Position numbers and translations under genes: made by a program. The notes under the pieces were generated by a model that was not told the origin of the DNA, did not search any database, and saw nothing but the letters and a program-made list of their open reading frames with translations. DNA of 64,000 nt from Rhizobium sp. BK376 (GTDB lineage Bacteria > Pseudomonadota > Alphaproteobacteria > Rhizobiales > Rhizobiaceae), in contig NZ_SLZG01000005.1 of NCBI RefSeq assembly GCF_004341625.1, forward strand, positions 355,854 to 419,853. The letters are read 5' to 3'. This document shows, piece by piece, positions 8,866 through 17,870 of the stretch. Position 1 is the first letter of the stretch; each line of letters starts with the position of its first letter.

Positions 8866-9902
8866 GGAACGAGATCCTCCATGGGCGCACGCCAGCAGCG
8901 GCTGAAGTGACCTGCCGAAATTTCCATGAGATCGGGCATGTCGGCACATTTTTCGACGCGGAACGGACAGCGCGCCTGGAAGCGGCAGCCCGATGGCGGA
9001 TTGGCCATGTCGGGGACGGTGCCGGTAATCGCGACAAGCCGCTCGCGCCGTTCGTCAAGGCGCGGCAGTGAGCCGAGCAGGCCGACCGTATAGGGATGCT
9101 GCGGGAAGGTGAAAAGCTGCTCGACGGAACATTGCTCCACAACCTGCCCGGCATACATGACGACCACATCGTCGCAGGATTCGGCAACGACGCCGAGATC
9201 GTGGGTAATGAGGATGATGGCGGTTCCGGTCTTCTGCTGCAGTTCGCGCATCAGCTCAAGCACCTGCGCCTGGATGGTCACATCCAGCGCCGTGGTCGGC
9301 TCGTCGGCAATCAGAAGCTCCGGATCGCAAGCGAGCGCCATCGCGATCATCACGCGTTGACGCATGCCGCCGGAGAGATTGTGCGGATATTGATGATATC
9401 GGGTCTCGGGCGAGGGGATGCGCACCAGCTTCAGCATGGCGATCGCCCGTTCCGTCGCCTCTTTCTTGGACATGCTGCTATGGCGCAGGATGACTTCGTT
9501 GATCTGCTCGCCGACCGTGTAGGAAGGGTTGAGCGAGGTCATCGGTTCCTGGAAGATCATTGCCAGCCGGTTGCCCCGGAGGCGGCGCATGGCGCCTTTC
9601 GTCTGGTCCAGAAGCTGCTGGCCGTCGAAATCGACACTGCCGGTAATGCGCGCCGTGTGCTCGGGCAGAAGTCGCATGACGGCAAGCGATGTGACGCTCT
9701 TGCCGCTGCCGGATTCACCGACGATGGCAAGGTTGCGTCCTTTCTTGACGGAAAAGCTGACGCCATCGACAGCAGTCACGGTCCGGTCGTCTCCCTGGAA
9801 GACGACGCCCAGGTCCGAGATATCGAGGATGGACGAAGCAGCGTCATCAGCCCGAGGAGATCGGGCTGATGGGTTTTGATCCAAAGGTTGGGATGTGCTC
9901 AT
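8862..9902 (-). CDS. Peptide ABC importer ATPase, DppD/OppD type
   Basis: An ATPase of 346 residues, first of the two in this importer. Motifs are Walker [10 protein letters not shown], the Q-loop [14 protein letters not shown], the signature [16 protein letters not shown], Walker [13 protein letters not shown] and the switch histidine [10 protein letters not shown]. The C-terminal cysteine cluster ([14 protein letters not shown]) matches the oligopeptide-type extension. I chose the start at 9902 (MSTSQPLDQ), 16 bases after the stop of the binding-protein gene; the longer frame from 9938 would overlap that stop. The Shine-Dalgarno sequence is weak, so the start is less certain than the function. 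Confidence 0.94.
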   Translation of the reverse strand: MSTSQPLDQNPSARSPRADDAASSILDISDLGVVFQGDDRTVTAVDGVSFSVKKGRNLAIVGESGSGKSVTSLAVMRLLPEHTARITGSVDFDGQQLLDQTKGAMRRLRGNRLAMIFQEPMTSLNPSYTVGEQINEVILRHSSMSKKEATERAIAMLKLVRIPSPETRYHQYPHNLSGGMRQRVMIAMALACDPELLIADEPTTALDVTIQAQVLELMRELQQKTGTAIILITHDLGVVAESCDDVVVMYAGQVVEQCSVEQLFTFPQHPYTVGLLGSLPRLDERRERLVAITGTVPDMANPPSGCRFQARCPFRVEKCADMPDLMEISAGHFSRCWRAPMEDLVP

Positions 9903-9918
9903 CAAACCAGGCGCAGAC

Positions 9919-11442
9919 TTAGTTCTTGCGGCTGACATCAGTCAGGCGAATGATGCCGTCCGGGTTGGCCTTGAAGCCGGTGATGTTGGCGTTATGCGCG
10001 AAGATCCACTGCGAGTGATACATGTAGACGATCGGCAGGTCCTTGAGCAGGATCGCGACTGCCTTGTTGTATTCCTTCTTGCGGGCCTCGACATCGCTGA
10101 TGGCGCGGGCCTTGGTCAGTGTCTCGTCGAGCTCCTTGTTGCAGTAATGCGCGTCGTTGCCGGCTGCGCCGCAGGCCAGCATCGGCGTGATGTTGAGGTC
10201 GGGATCGACGCGACCGCTCCAGCCGACAAGGTGGGACTGGAATTTGCCCTGCCGGGCGACATCAAGCAGCGTCATCAGCTCGGTCGGCTTGATCGTGACG
10301 GTGATGCCGATTTCCTGGACCATCGCCTGGACGAGCTGGGCCACCTGCTGGCGCTCGGCGTCAGTCGGAACGAGCAGTTCCAGATTGACGGACTTCACGC
10401 CGGCCTCTTCCATCTTCTTCTTGGCAGCATCCAGGTCACGCGTCGGAACCGGGTAGTCTTTGTCGTAGTAAGGGCTCGTCGGCGGGAAAGGCTGGTTGCC
10501 GGGGCTTGCCTGACCGGCAAAGACGACGTTGTTGATGGCGTCGCGGTCGATCGCAAGGCTGACGGCCTCACGGATAGCCGCCTTCTTGCCGGCATCGAGG
10601 TTGGCGCCCTCGCCGGTGATGTCGAAGGTGATGCCATAGTAACCGAGGCCTACGACGGGATCGACGGCAAGCGAGGGGTCGGCCTTGACGGCATCGACGT
10701 CGGTCGCTGCCAGACGCTCGATCAGATCAAGCTGTCCCGAACGCAGGTTCAGCAGGCGGACGTTGGAGTCCGGCATGCCCTTGAAGATGATCTGGTCGAA
10801 ATGGTATTTCGCCGCGTCGTAATATTGCGGGAATTTCTCCAGCGTGATGTGATCCTGCGGGAGGCGTTCCACGAATTTGTAAGGGCCGGAGCAGACCGGG
10901 GCGTTGGTGAACTTCTCGCCAAGTGCTTCGCCGGCTTTCGGGCTGATGATCATGCCGGCGCGGTCGCTGAGCGCGGCAAGCAAGGGAACGGAGGGTTCCT
11001 TGAGGTTGATCTTGACCGTGTAGTCGTCCACCACGTCGACGCTGCTGATTGCGCTGATCTCGGGCTTGCGGCGGGAGATCTTCAGGTTCAGGTCGCGATC
11101 TAGATTGTACTTGATCGCAGCCGCGTCGACCTTGGTGCCGTCGTGGAAGAGTGCGTCCTTGCGGAGCTTGAGCGTCAGCGCGGTGCTGTCTGCATTCCAT
11201 TCCCAGCTCGTCGCAAGCATCGGGATGATCTGGCCATTGTCATCGACGTCGACGATCTTGTCGCAAAGCGACTGCAGGACGTGGCGCCCGACAAAGCTCC
11301 AGTTGGAAGCCGGATCAAGCGTATCCGGATCGTCCTGAAGGCCGATCCGCAGCACCGATTGAGCCGCAGCAGCTGGGGCGACAGATACCGCAAGGCCGCT
11401 CAGGGTCAGGCCGGCTGCGAGTGCAACATATAATGGCTTCAT
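9919..11442 (-). CDS. Peptide ABC importer binding protein (SBP family 5)
   Basis: A 507-residue periplasmic binding protein with a Sec signal peptide (YVALAAGLTLSGLAVSVAPA, cleavage near AAAAQSV). The mature part opens with LRIGLQDDPDTLDPASNWSF and has LTLKLRKDALFHDGTKVDA, the hallmark of the dipeptide/nickel binding class. It contains paired cysteines (Cys at LACGAAGNDAHYC) that could form a disulfide. It is the second gene of the operon, after the gamma-glutamyltransferase-like gene, and feeds the DppB/DppC channel. The context (peptidase, D-amino-acid dehydrogenase, DapA-type deaminase nearby) favours short peptides or imino-acid conjugates as ligand, but this is an inference. Confidence 0.94.
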   Translation of the reverse strand: MKPLYVALAAGLTLSGLAVSVAPAAAAQSVLRIGLQDDPDTLDPASNWSFVGRHVLQSLCDKIVDVDDNGQIIPMLATSWEWNADSTALTLKLRKDALFHDGTKVDAAAIKYNLDRDLNLKISRRKPEISAISSVDVVDDYTVKINLKEPSVPLLAALSDRAGMIISPKAGEALGEKFTNAPVCSGPYKFVERLPQDHITLEKFPQYYDAAKYHFDQIIFKGMPDSNVRLLNLRSGQLDLIERLAATDVDAVKADPSLAVDPVVGLGYYGITFDITGEGANLDAGKKAAIREAVSLAIDRDAINNVVFAGQASPGNQPFPPTSPYYDKDYPVPTRDLDAAKKKMEEAGVKSVNLELLVPTDAERQQVAQLVQAMVQEIGITVTIKPTELMTLLDVARQGKFQSHLVGWSGRVDPDLNITPMLACGAAGNDAHYCNKELDETLTKARAISDVEARKKEYNKAVAILLKDLPIVYMYHSQWIFAHNANITGFKANPDGIIRLTDVSRKN

Positions 11443-11478
11443 CTTTGTTCCTCTCTTGTTTTCATTGCTGTCTCGGCA

Positions 11479-13311
11479 TCACCGAGCGACGGCGTAACCC
11501 TGCACTCCACGCGGGTTGGAGCCGGCCTTTACCAATTGCATTTCGCCGTCCATCTCTCTTGCGACGGCGGCAAGTCGTCCTTCCGACCAGGCGTCGCCGA
11601 TCGTGATCTTGTGTCCGCGTGCCGCCAGTTCCTTCTGCATCGCTTCCGGAAAGCGGGATTCCAGCGTGACGGCGCCGAAACTGATTTCGCGCGGCCAGAA
11701 GGAGCTCGGCAGATGGTCGGTATGGAAGGAGGGGGCGTCAATCGCCTCCTGCAGGTTCATTCCCTTGTGGATGTGGCGCAGAAGCATGGTCAGCTGCCAC
11801 TGGTCCTGTTGGTCGCCGCCCGGCGTGCCGAAGGCCATATAGGGCTGCCCATTTCGGAAAGCGGTCGATGGCGTCAGCGTGGTGCGCGGCCGCTTGGACG
11901 GCATCAGCGTGGAATTCAGGCCTTCCTCGAGCCAGAACATCTGGCCGCGGGTGGTGAGGCTGAAACCGAGACCCGGAATGACCGGGCTCGACTGGAACCA
12001 ACCGCCGGAAGGCGTTGCCGAAACCATGTTGCCCCAGCGGTCGACCGCGCTCACCTGCACGGTGTCGCCGCGCTGTGCGCCTTCGCGGGTGAGGCTCGGT
12101 TCGCCTTCCCGGTCGTTCGGAAGCTTCGGTTCGCGCGCCACGGTGGGTTCGCCGCCGCCGAGGCCCGGCTGCGGAATGGTACCCACCGCACGCAGCGGCG
12201 GCAGAGTGGGCTTGCGCCCGTCCGGCGAACCGGGGCGCACTTCCATAGATGCGGTGCTGCCGATCAATGCGCGACGGCTATCGGCATAGCCGGAAGACAG
12301 CAGCGTTGTGAGCGGTACGTCGGAACTGTCGCCATACCAGGCATCACGATCGGCCATGGCAAGCTTGGCGGTCTCGACGACGAGATGCACGAAATCGGCG
12401 CTCATCGGATCGAGATCGGCGATATCTGTGCCCTTCAGGATCTGCAGCATCTGCAGAAGCACCGGACCTTGCGACCATGGACCGCATTTGAAGATCTCGT
12501 AGTCGCCATAGGTGACCGAAACCGGCTGCTCGATCAGCGGCTTGTAGTCGGCCATGTCCTGGGCGGTAATGAGGCCTTTGTGGTGGCGGCCCGAAACGTC
12601 CCACACCTCTTCGGTCGCGCAGAATTCTTCGATACGCTCGGCGATCGGGCCGCGATACCAGAAGTCGAGGGCGGCATCGATGCGCGCCTCGCGCGTCTTT
12701 GCCGATTTGGTCTGGTCGATAATCTGCTGATAGAGCGCGGCAACATATGGATTGCGGAAGAGCTTGCCGGATTGCGGTGCGTTGCCGCCCGGCAGGTAAA
12801 GTTCGGCGGAGCTCGGCCAATGTGTTTCGAAAAGCTCACGCATCGACGCAATCGTATTGGCGATGCGCGGCACCAGCGGATGGCCGTTCTGCGCATAGTA
12901 GATGGCGGGAGCGAGCACGTCTTCGAGCTCGGCGGTGCCATAGTCACGCAGGAGCGTCAGCCAGGCGCCGAATGCGCCGGGAATGCAGGCTGCAAGCAGG
13001 CCGGTGCCCGGAATGATGTCGAGACCGAGATCCCTGAAATACTTGACCGTCGCCTTGGAGGGAGAAGGTCCCTGCCCGGAGATCACGATTGGCTTATCCG
13101 CGCCGGCCGGCGTGACGATGATCGGTACTTCACCGCCCGGACCATTCAAATGCGGTTCCACGACCTGCAGCACGAAACCGGCTGCGACCGCTGCGTCAAA
13201 GGCTGTGTGCCCCTTTTCGAGCATCGACATGCCGACGGCGGATGACAACCAATGCGTGGAGGAAACAGCACCGAACGTGCCCCTCAGTTCCGGCCGTGTG
13301 GTAAAAGTCAT
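11479..13311 (-). CDS. Gamma-glutamyltransferase family protein
   Basis: A 610-residue N-terminal nucleophile (Ntn) hydrolase of the gamma-glutamyltransferase family. These enzymes cleave themselves into large and small subunits and use the new N-terminal threonine to attack gamma-glutamyl amides. Here Thr417 in GDTVQVSAVDRWGNMVSA aligns with the catalytic threonine, and PSGGWFQSS with the oxyanion segment. No clear signal peptide is seen, so it probably acts in the cytoplasm after uptake. It is the promoter-proximal gene of the peptide importer operon, which suggests that the imported compound is a gamma-glutamyl or related amide. The alternative, a cephalosporin-acylase-like amidase, belongs to the same family and cannot be excluded. 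Confidence 0.9.
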   Translation of the reverse strand: MTFTTRPELRGTFGAVSSTHWLSSAVGMSMLEKGHTAFDAAVAAGFVLQVVEPHLNGPGGEVPIIVTPAGADKPIVISGQGPSPSKATVKYFRDLGLDIIPGTGLLAACIPGAFGAWLTLLRDYGTAELEDVLAPAIYYAQNGHPLVPRIANTIASMRELFETHWPSSAELYLPGGNAPQSGKLFRNPYVAALYQQIIDQTKSAKTREARIDAALDFWYRGPIAERIEEFCATEEVWDVSGRHHKGLITAQDMADYKPLIEQPVSVTYGDYEIFKCGPWSQGPVLLQMLQILKGTDIADLDPMSADFVHLVVETAKLAMADRDAWYGDSSDVPLTTLLSSGYADSRRALIGSTASMEVRPGSPDGRKPTLPPLRAVGTIPQPGLGGGEPTVAREPKLPNDREGEPSLTREGAQRGDTVQVSAVDRWGNMVSATPSGGWFQSSPVIPGLGFSLTTRGQMFWLEEGLNSTLMPSKRPRTTLTPSTAFRNGQPYMAFGTPGGDQQDQWQLTMLLRHIHKGMNLQEAIDAPSFHTDHLPSSFWPREISFGAVTLESRFPEAMQKELAARGHKITIGDAWSEGRLAAVAREMDGEMQLVKAGSNPRGVQGYAVAR

Positions 13312-13366
13312 TTTAGTTCCAACTCCCTATCGGCCGCCGCCGGCCCGATGTCGCCTCCTTCCAGAG

Positions 13367-13378
13367 TTTGTCGACAAT
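13367..13378. promoter_or_regulatory. Operator-like palindrome TTTGTCGACAAT
   Basis: A near-perfect palindrome centred on GTCGAC, 55 bases upstream of the gamma-glutamyltransferase start. The same core is found twice between the second GntR gene and the DapA-like gene (15462 and 15565), so it is probably a shared operator. Confidence 0.6.
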
Positions 13379-13397
13379 GTAAGCCGTTAGCCGCCAA

Positions 13398-13409
13398 ATT
13401 ATATACAAG
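13398..13409. promoter_or_regulatory. GntR-type operator candidate ATTATATACAAG
   Basis: This resembles the ATTGTATACAAT palindromes bound by FCD-type GntR regulators. It lies in the gap between the peptide importer operon and the divergent GntR gene at 13576. Confidence 0.45.
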
Positions 13410-13464
13410 CCCTCATATCGGGAGGGCCAAAAAAATATCATTGCCATGCGATCTCTGTGGACAT

Positions 13465-13476
13465 ATTGTATATTTG
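13465..13476. promoter_or_regulatory. GntR-type operator candidate ATTGTATATTTG
   Basis: A second ATTGTAT-type half palindrome, 56 bases from the one at 13398. A weaker relative, ATTGTGTAAAAT, is at 13496. Spaced sites like these would suit a dimer that binds cooperatively, but this is by eye only. Confidence 0.4.
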
Positions 13477-13575
13477 TTGTGCCGGTTGCAAGCAGATTGT
13501 GTAAAATTCTGTGCGCTCGCATAATCATAAAAAACGGGCGCACGAGGGGTAAGCGCCACGACAAAGGATAAGAAA

Positions 13576-14280
13576 ATGCTGGATACAGGGGCTCCCGGCA
13601 GGAAAAGTCGCAGCGATTTCATCGCCGAACAGCTCGAAGATGCCGTGATCAACGGTGCAATTCCGGCAGGCTCGCGCCTTGATGAAGCATCCATCGCTGC
13701 GCAATTCAATGTATCGCGGACACCGGTGCGCGAGGCATTGCATATTCTCTGTGGGCGCGGATTGGCAGAGCGAGAGCCATACAAGGGCGTCGTTGTCACG
13801 CAGATTTCGGCCCAGCGGATCGATGAGATGTTCGAAGCCATGGCTGAGCTCGAGGCGACCTGCGGCCGGCTCGCTTCCCATCGAATGACGATGAGCGAGC
13901 GCGCGGAGCTCGAAAACATCCATCGCGAAATGAATGTGCTCGCCGAAGAAGGCGAGCACGCCGCCTATAATGAGTTGAACACCCGTTTCCACAGCCTTCT
14001 TTTCCAGGGCAGCCATAATAGTGATCTGATCGCTGCGGCTCAGACCTTGAGGCTGAAGCTTGCGCCTTTTCGCAAGTATCAGCTCAAGGACAAGGGTCGC
14101 CTCAAGCGCTCCTGCAACGAGCATCAGCAGATCGTCGACGCGATTCTCGACCAGGATCCGAAGGCAGCCGAAAATGCGTTGCGCCGGCATCTCGTTTCGG
14201 CAGCGCAGGAAGTTCTGATCAAGCGCCAGCGACAGGAAGAAGACCTCGTCACTGAAACCAATCTTATTGAAGAGGCATGA
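13576..14280 (+). CDS. GntR family regulator, FCD subgroup (first of two)
   Basis: A 234-residue regulator. The winged helix spans about residues 12-75 (LEDAVINGAIPAGSRLDEAS, then FNVSRTPVREALHIL), followed by an FCD domain with candidate metal-site residues in NTRFHSLLF and CNEHQQIVDAI and a final RRHL. It is divergent from the peptide importer operon and shares a 264-base gap with it that holds several operator-like palindromes. The SnoaL-like gene follows 7 bases downstream. It probably controls the peptide importer operon, itself, or both. The ligand may be an amino or imino acid. Confidence 0.9.
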   Translation: MLDTGAPGRKSRSDFIAEQLEDAVINGAIPAGSRLDEASIAAQFNVSRTPVREALHILCGRGLAEREPYKGVVVTQISAQRIDEMFEAMAELEATCGRLASHRMTMSERAELENIHREMNVLAEEGEHAAYNELNTRFHSLLFQGSHNSDLIAAAQTLRLKLAPFRKYQLKDKGRLKRSCNEHQQIVDAILDQDPKAAENALRRHLVSAAQEVLIKRQRQEEDLVTETNLIEEA

Positions 14281-14287
14281 GTTCGAA

Positions 14288-14674
14288 ATGTCCGTGAATG
14301 CTGAACAAGATGCTATCCGCACCGTTATCTCGGACATGCAGGCAGCCTGGAACCGTGGCGATTTCCACGGCTACATGGCCGGCTTTGCCAATCCTGATGT
14401 GGTGTTCGTATCCCGCGGCCGCATCCAGAAGGACTGGCAGTCGACGCTGGATCACTATATCGCGGATTACGGCGGCTCCCCGGGCTCGCAGGGGGAACTA
14501 GCCTTCTCGAATATCCGCATCGAGATGCTGGCTCCGGATGCCGCGCAGCTCATCAGCAATTACAATCTCGTGCGTGCCGCGGGCGGCCAGACGGGGGTCA
14601 ACACCCGGCTGATGCGCAAACGCGACGACAAATGGGTAATCGCGCTCAATCACGTTTCGCAGATCGAGAGATGA
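14288..14674 (+). CDS. SnoaL-like / DUF4440 small protein
   Basis: A 128-residue cystatin-fold protein of the NTF2/SnoaL superfamily (DUF4440 style). Visible landmarks are IRTVISDMQAAWNRGDFHGY near the start, VVFVSRGRIQKDWQSTLDHY in the middle, and the C-terminal MRKRDDKWVIALNHVSQ strand typical of YybH/SgcJ-like proteins. The start at 14288 (MSVNAEQDA) lies 7 bases after the GntR stop, so the two are co-transcribed. Members act as isomerases, as small-molecule binders or as proteins of unknown role. Nothing here picks one of these. It may modify or detect a pathway intermediate. Confidence 0.8.
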   Translation: MSVNAEQDAIRTVISDMQAAWNRGDFHGYMAGFANPDVVFVSRGRIQKDWQSTLDHYIADYGGSPGSQGELAFSNIRIEMLAPDAAQLISNYNLVRAAGGQTGVNTRLMRKRDDKWVIALNHVSQIER

Positions 14675-14675
14675 G

Positions 14676-14693
14676 ACGCCCCGATTAGGGCGT
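14676..14693 (+). terminator. Hairpin between convergent genes
   Basis: A 6-bp stem (ACGCCC / GGGCGT) with a 6-base loop right after the SnoaL-like gene and before the convergent GntR gene. The T-run is very short, so it is a weak terminator candidate for both directions. Confidence 0.45.
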
Positions 14694-14701
14694 TCACTCG
14701 C

Positions 14702-15418
14702 TCAGCTGGCGGAAAGATCGATCGGATCTGCAAGGTCGCGCGCCAGATAATCCTGGATCTGCTTGACGATCTGCTCGGCATGTTTGGCGGCAAGCTTGTC
14801 GGCAAGCTCGACGTTCCGAGCTTCGATCGCCGCGATCATCTCCTCGTGTTCGTCGACATACTGCCGAGGCAGGCGATCGTCGAAGGTGCGGTAATAGAGC
14901 CTGAGGATGCGCCGTCCCTCATCGAGGAGCCGGCTAAAGAAAACCGTGTAATAGGGGTTGCCGGCGAGTTCGGCGATCGCAACGTGGAATTCACGATTCG
15001 CCTCGATCATCGCCAAGGCGTCATGGGCGACAACGGCGGCGGCAAATTCCTGCTGCCATCTCCTGATGTCGGCCATGGCCTCATGTCTTGCACGTTGCGC
15101 TGCACCACGGGTGGTCACGCGGTACATCAGCGTCAGGGCATCGAAATAGGTTGGTAGCGTCGCGAAGTCTATCTGTGAGACGATCGTATTGCGGTTCGGC
15201 AACGTCGTGACCAAGCCCTCGCCGGAAAGCCTCAGCAGTGCCTCGCGGACCGGGGTGCGGGACATACCGAAACGTTCCGAAAGCCTGACTTCTTCCAGTG
15301 CGTCTCCAGGCGGCAGGGTCATGTCGAGAATCTCTTTGCGCAGCACCGTATAGACACTTTGAGTGCCGGTGCCGCGCGCGCGGCGAACATCGCTTTCCTC
15401 GGGTTCGATATGCGCCAT
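14702..15418 (-). CDS. GntR family regulator, FCD subgroup (second of two)
   Basis: A 238-residue regulator. The winged helix lies near residues 20-80 (LRKEILDMTLPPGDALEEVR, FGMSRTPVREALLRLSGEGL), followed by an FCD domain with NREFHVAIAELAGNPYY and EHEEMIAAIEARN as likely ligand or metal positions. Start 15418 (MAHIEPEES) is preferred over an upstream frame because it lies close to a GGAGA sequence and gives a standard N-terminus. It is divergent from the DapA-like gene. Two GTCGAC-centred palindromes lie between the two starts, one of them only 44 bases from its own start, so autoregulation and control of the DapA-like gene are likely. Confidence 0.9.
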   Translation of the reverse strand: MAHIEPEESDVRRARGTGTQSVYTVLRKEILDMTLPPGDALEEVRLSERFGMSRTPVREALLRLSGEGLVTTLPNRNTIVSQIDFATLPTYFDALTLMYRVTTRGAAQRARHEAMADIRRWQQEFAAAVVAHDALAMIEANREFHVAIAELAGNPYYTVFFSRLLDEGRRILRLYYRTFDDRLPRQYVDEHEEMIAAIEARNVELADKLAAKHAEQIVKQIQDYLARDLADPIDLSAS

Positions 15419-15461
15419 GCCTGATATTTTTCTCCGATAGCCAACCACGGGCTTGAATGCA

Positions 15462-15473
15462 ATTTGTCGACGA
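15462..15473. promoter_or_regulatory. Operator-like palindrome TTTGTCGACGAA (site 1)
   Basis: Centred on GTCGAC, just upstream of the second GntR gene. It pairs with a similar site about 105 bases away, next to the DapA-like promoter, which would allow looping by one regulator. Confidence 0.55.
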
Positions 15474-15564
15474 AGGTCGCAGGCTAGTCAAGCCGCCATC
15501 CAAACCAAGACCAATAACCGTCGTCGTCGCCGGAATCCTCGATCTTCGAGCTGGCGCACCTTTT

Positions 15565-15576
15565 CTGTCGACAAAT
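15565..15576. promoter_or_regulatory. Operator-like palindrome CTGTCGACAAAT (site 2)
   Basis: The second GTCGAC-centred site, about 90 bases upstream of the DapA-like gene. It is followed at once by AGAATACAAG, which resembles the other GntR operator class seen at 13398. Confidence 0.55.
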
Positions 15577-15664
15577 AGAATACAAGACGCTATTAGTAAC
15601 GCAAGGCTCAGCCTTCCAGGCGGACAATCGTGTCATGAGGCCTGCCAGTCCAAGAGGAATTAGA

Positions 15665-16627
15665 ATGAAAGCCAAGATCTTTTCCGGCGTCGTTCCGGCG
15701 CTCATGACCCCCTGCAAGGAAGACCGCAGCCCGGATTTTGAATCGATGGTTCGCAAGGGCAAGGAGCTCATTGCTGCAGGCATGTCGGCTGTCGTTTATT
15801 GCGGCTCCATGGGTGATTGGCCGCTTCTGAGCGACGAGCAGCGCATGGAAGGCGTCGAACGTCTCGTCAAAGCCGGCATACCCGTCATCGTCGGCACGGG
15901 CGCGGTCAACACGGCCTCGGCAGTTGCCCACGCTGCACACGCGCAAAAAGTCGGCGCACAGGGCTTGATGGTCATCCCGCGCGTTCTGTCTCGCGGTCCG
16001 TCGCTGGTTGCGCAAAAGGCCCATTTCAAGGCGATCCTGTCTGTAGCACCAGACCTCCCGGCGGTCATCTACAACAGCCCCTATTACGGCTTTGCCACGC
16101 GCGCTGACCTGTTTTTCGCACTGCGCGCGGAGCATTCGAACCTCGTCGGCTTCAAGGAATTCGGCGGCCCTGCCGATCTGCGCTATGCGGCCGAAAACAT
16201 TACCAGCCGCGACGATGACGTTTCGCTGATGATCGGCGTCGATACCGCAGTGTTCCACGGTTTCGTGAATTGCGGTGCGACCGGCGCCATCACCGGCATC
16301 GGAAACGTGCTTCCGAAGGAAGTCATCCACCTCTGCAACCTTTCGCAGGCTGCTGCAGCAGGCGACGTCGACGCTCGCCAGCGTGCGCAGGAACTGGAAC
16401 AGGCACTTGCCGTCCTCTCGTCCTTCGATGAAGGACCGGACCTCGTTCTCTACTTCAAGCACATGATGGTGCTGAAGGGTGCCAAGGAATATACGCTCCA
16501 CTTCAACGAGACGGATGCACTGTCCGAAAGCCAACGCGGCTATGTCGAAGCTCAGTTCAAACTGTTCAACAGCTGGTACGCCGAGTGGAGCAAGCTTCCG
16601 GGTGCAGTCGAGAAGTCGAAGCCCTGA
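15665..16627 (+). CDS. DapA-family lyase/deaminase, pyrroline-4-hydroxy-2-carboxylate deaminase-like
   Basis: A 320-residue class I aldolase-fold enzyme. The Schiff-base lysine is Lys164 in NLVGFKEFGG and the partner tyrosine is Tyr136 in VIYNSPYYG. The substrate-loop motif is CGSMGDWPLL instead of the GTTGE of true dihydrodipicolinate synthase, which points to a catabolic member. From memory, the overall pattern (GVVPALMTPC, SMGDWPLLSDEQR, NSPYYGFATRADLF) resembles HypD-type deaminases that convert pyrroline-4-hydroxy-2-carboxylate to 2-oxoglutarate semialdehyde in hydroxyproline breakdown. A nearby D-amino-acid dehydrogenase could supply that substrate. AGGAA lies before the start at 15665. 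The family is certain; the exact reaction is inferred. Confidence 0.85.
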   Translation: MKAKIFSGVVPALMTPCKEDRSPDFESMVRKGKELIAAGMSAVVYCGSMGDWPLLSDEQRMEGVERLVKAGIPVIVGTGAVNTASAVAHAAHAQKVGAQGLMVIPRVLSRGPSLVAQKAHFKAILSVAPDLPAVIYNSPYYGFATRADLFFALRAEHSNLVGFKEFGGPADLRYAAENITSRDDDVSLMIGVDTAVFHGFVNCGATGAITGIGNVLPKEVIHLCNLSQAAAAGDVDARQRAQELEQALAVLSSFDEGPDLVLYFKHMMVLKGAKEYTLHFNETDALSESQRGYVEAQFKLFNSWYAEWSKLPGAVEKSKP

Positions 16628-16654
16628 GCTTCAACTGATGGCGAAATGAATCAA

Positions 16655-16680
16655 GGCCCGCCTCATCGGCGGGCCTTTTT
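16655..16680 (+). terminator. Rho-independent terminator after DapA-like gene
   Basis: A GGCCCGCC / GGCGGGCC stem of 8 bp with a 5-base loop, followed by TTTTTGTTT. This is the clearest intrinsic terminator in the window. It ends the DapA-like transcript ahead of the convergent Ldh2-type gene. Confidence 0.85.
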
Positions 16681-16717
16681 GTTTGATGTGCAGTCGAAAG
16701 CAGGCCGAGATATCCGA

Positions 16718-17743
16718 CTAATCGACGGCATCGAGCCCGAGGGTGCGGAGACGCTCAAGTTGCTGCATCTCCTGCTCGTTCAGGACGATGCCATCAGTCT
16801 CGGACATCGCGCGGGCGGCGAATCGACGTTGAGAGGGCAGGCGGGCGCCCTGGCCTGCAATCGCTTCGAACAGAAGCTCCGCACGGGCAAACGGATCACC
16901 CGGCCGGCCGGCGGCGAAGGCTTGCGGAGAAAAGGCGACAATGAGTTCGCCGTGCGCTGGCGCGAGCGCGGTGGTGCCGAGATAATCCAGCGCCTCCCGG
17001 CTCGTCAGGTCGCCGATCATTATCCCGGCAAGCAATTCAATCATCGTGCCGATCGCCGAGCCCTTGTGCCCGCCAAATGGGAGCATGGCGCCGGCAAGTG
17101 CGGCTTCCGGTTCGATGGTCGGTTCACCATCCGGCCCGATCGCCCAGCCTTCCGGGAGTGCCTTGCCTGCGCGCCGGTGCAATTCGATCTCGCCGCGAGC
17201 GGCCATGGAGGTGGCGAAGTCGAAGACATAGGGCTCTTTGCCCTCGCGCGGCCAGCCGAACGCAAACGGATTGGTGCCGAGAAGCGGCAGCTTGCCTCCT
17301 GATGGAGCGACCGTCGAATAGCTGGGACACATGGCGAGCGCCGCAAGCCCTTGTTCCGTCAAAGCCTCGACATCCGGCCACAGGGCCGCAAAATGAGTGC
17401 AATCGTTGATGACGAGGGCGGCCAGACCATGTTTACGCGCCTGCACGGCAACCGCGGGCACGCCGAGCTCGACTGCCGGGTTGGAGAACCCGCCCTTGGC
17501 GTCCACCCTGACGATCGCGGAATCCGGCTGTGTGGCTAGTTCCGGCACGGCATCCGGTTTCACTTTCCCTGCCTTCACCGTGCGCAGGATGCCCTCGACC
17601 CGATAGATTCCATGCGATTTGCAGGCATCGCGTTCTGCACGGGCGATGACGCTGGCAAGCGAGGCGGATTGAATGGCGTTGAGGCCCGCATTGCGGAAGA
17701 TTGCCTCGACGCGGTCACGTAGCTCATCAAAGGTCAAATTCAT
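16718..17743 (-). CDS. Ldh2/MDH2-family NAD(P)-dependent reductase
   Basis: A 341-residue oxidoreductase of the malate/L-lactate dehydrogenase-2 family, which also includes delta-1-piperideine/pyrroline-2-carboxylate reductases (DpkA type). Landmarks are ERDACKSHGIYRVEGILRTV with the family histidine, DCTHFAALWPDVEAL, GTNPFAFGWPREGKEPYVFD and the glycine-rich LPFGGHKGSAIGTMIELLAG. Start 17743 has GGGAGAAA directly upstream. It is divergent from the D-amino-acid dehydrogenase gene. With that neighbour and the DapA-like deaminase, a role in reducing a cyclic imino acid formed from proline or hydroxyproline derivatives is reasonable; malate, lactate and ureidoglycolate remain possible. Confidence 0.85.
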   Translation of the reverse strand: MNLTFDELRDRVEAIFRNAGLNAIQSASLASVIARAERDACKSHGIYRVEGILRTVKAGKVKPDAVPELATQPDSAIVRVDAKGGFSNPAVELGVPAVAVQARKHGLAALVINDCTHFAALWPDVEALTEQGLAALAMCPSYSTVAPSGGKLPLLGTNPFAFGWPREGKEPYVFDFATSMAARGEIELHRRAGKALPEGWAIGPDGEPTIEPEAALAGAMLPFGGHKGSAIGTMIELLAGIMIGDLTSREALDYLGTTALAPAHGELIVAFSPQAFAAGRPGDPFARAELLFEAIAGQGARLPSQRRFAARAMSETDGIVLNEQEMQQLERLRTLGLDAVD

Positions 17744-17870
17744 TTTCTCCCTCATGGGTCTTCCACCGATTAGAGCCTTGCCGCGATGGCAAAGGCAGTT
17801 GATGTCTGCATACATAAAGTATACGAAAATCAGACGCGAGCAATTTTCGCTGGCTCTCCAGAGAGGCATG

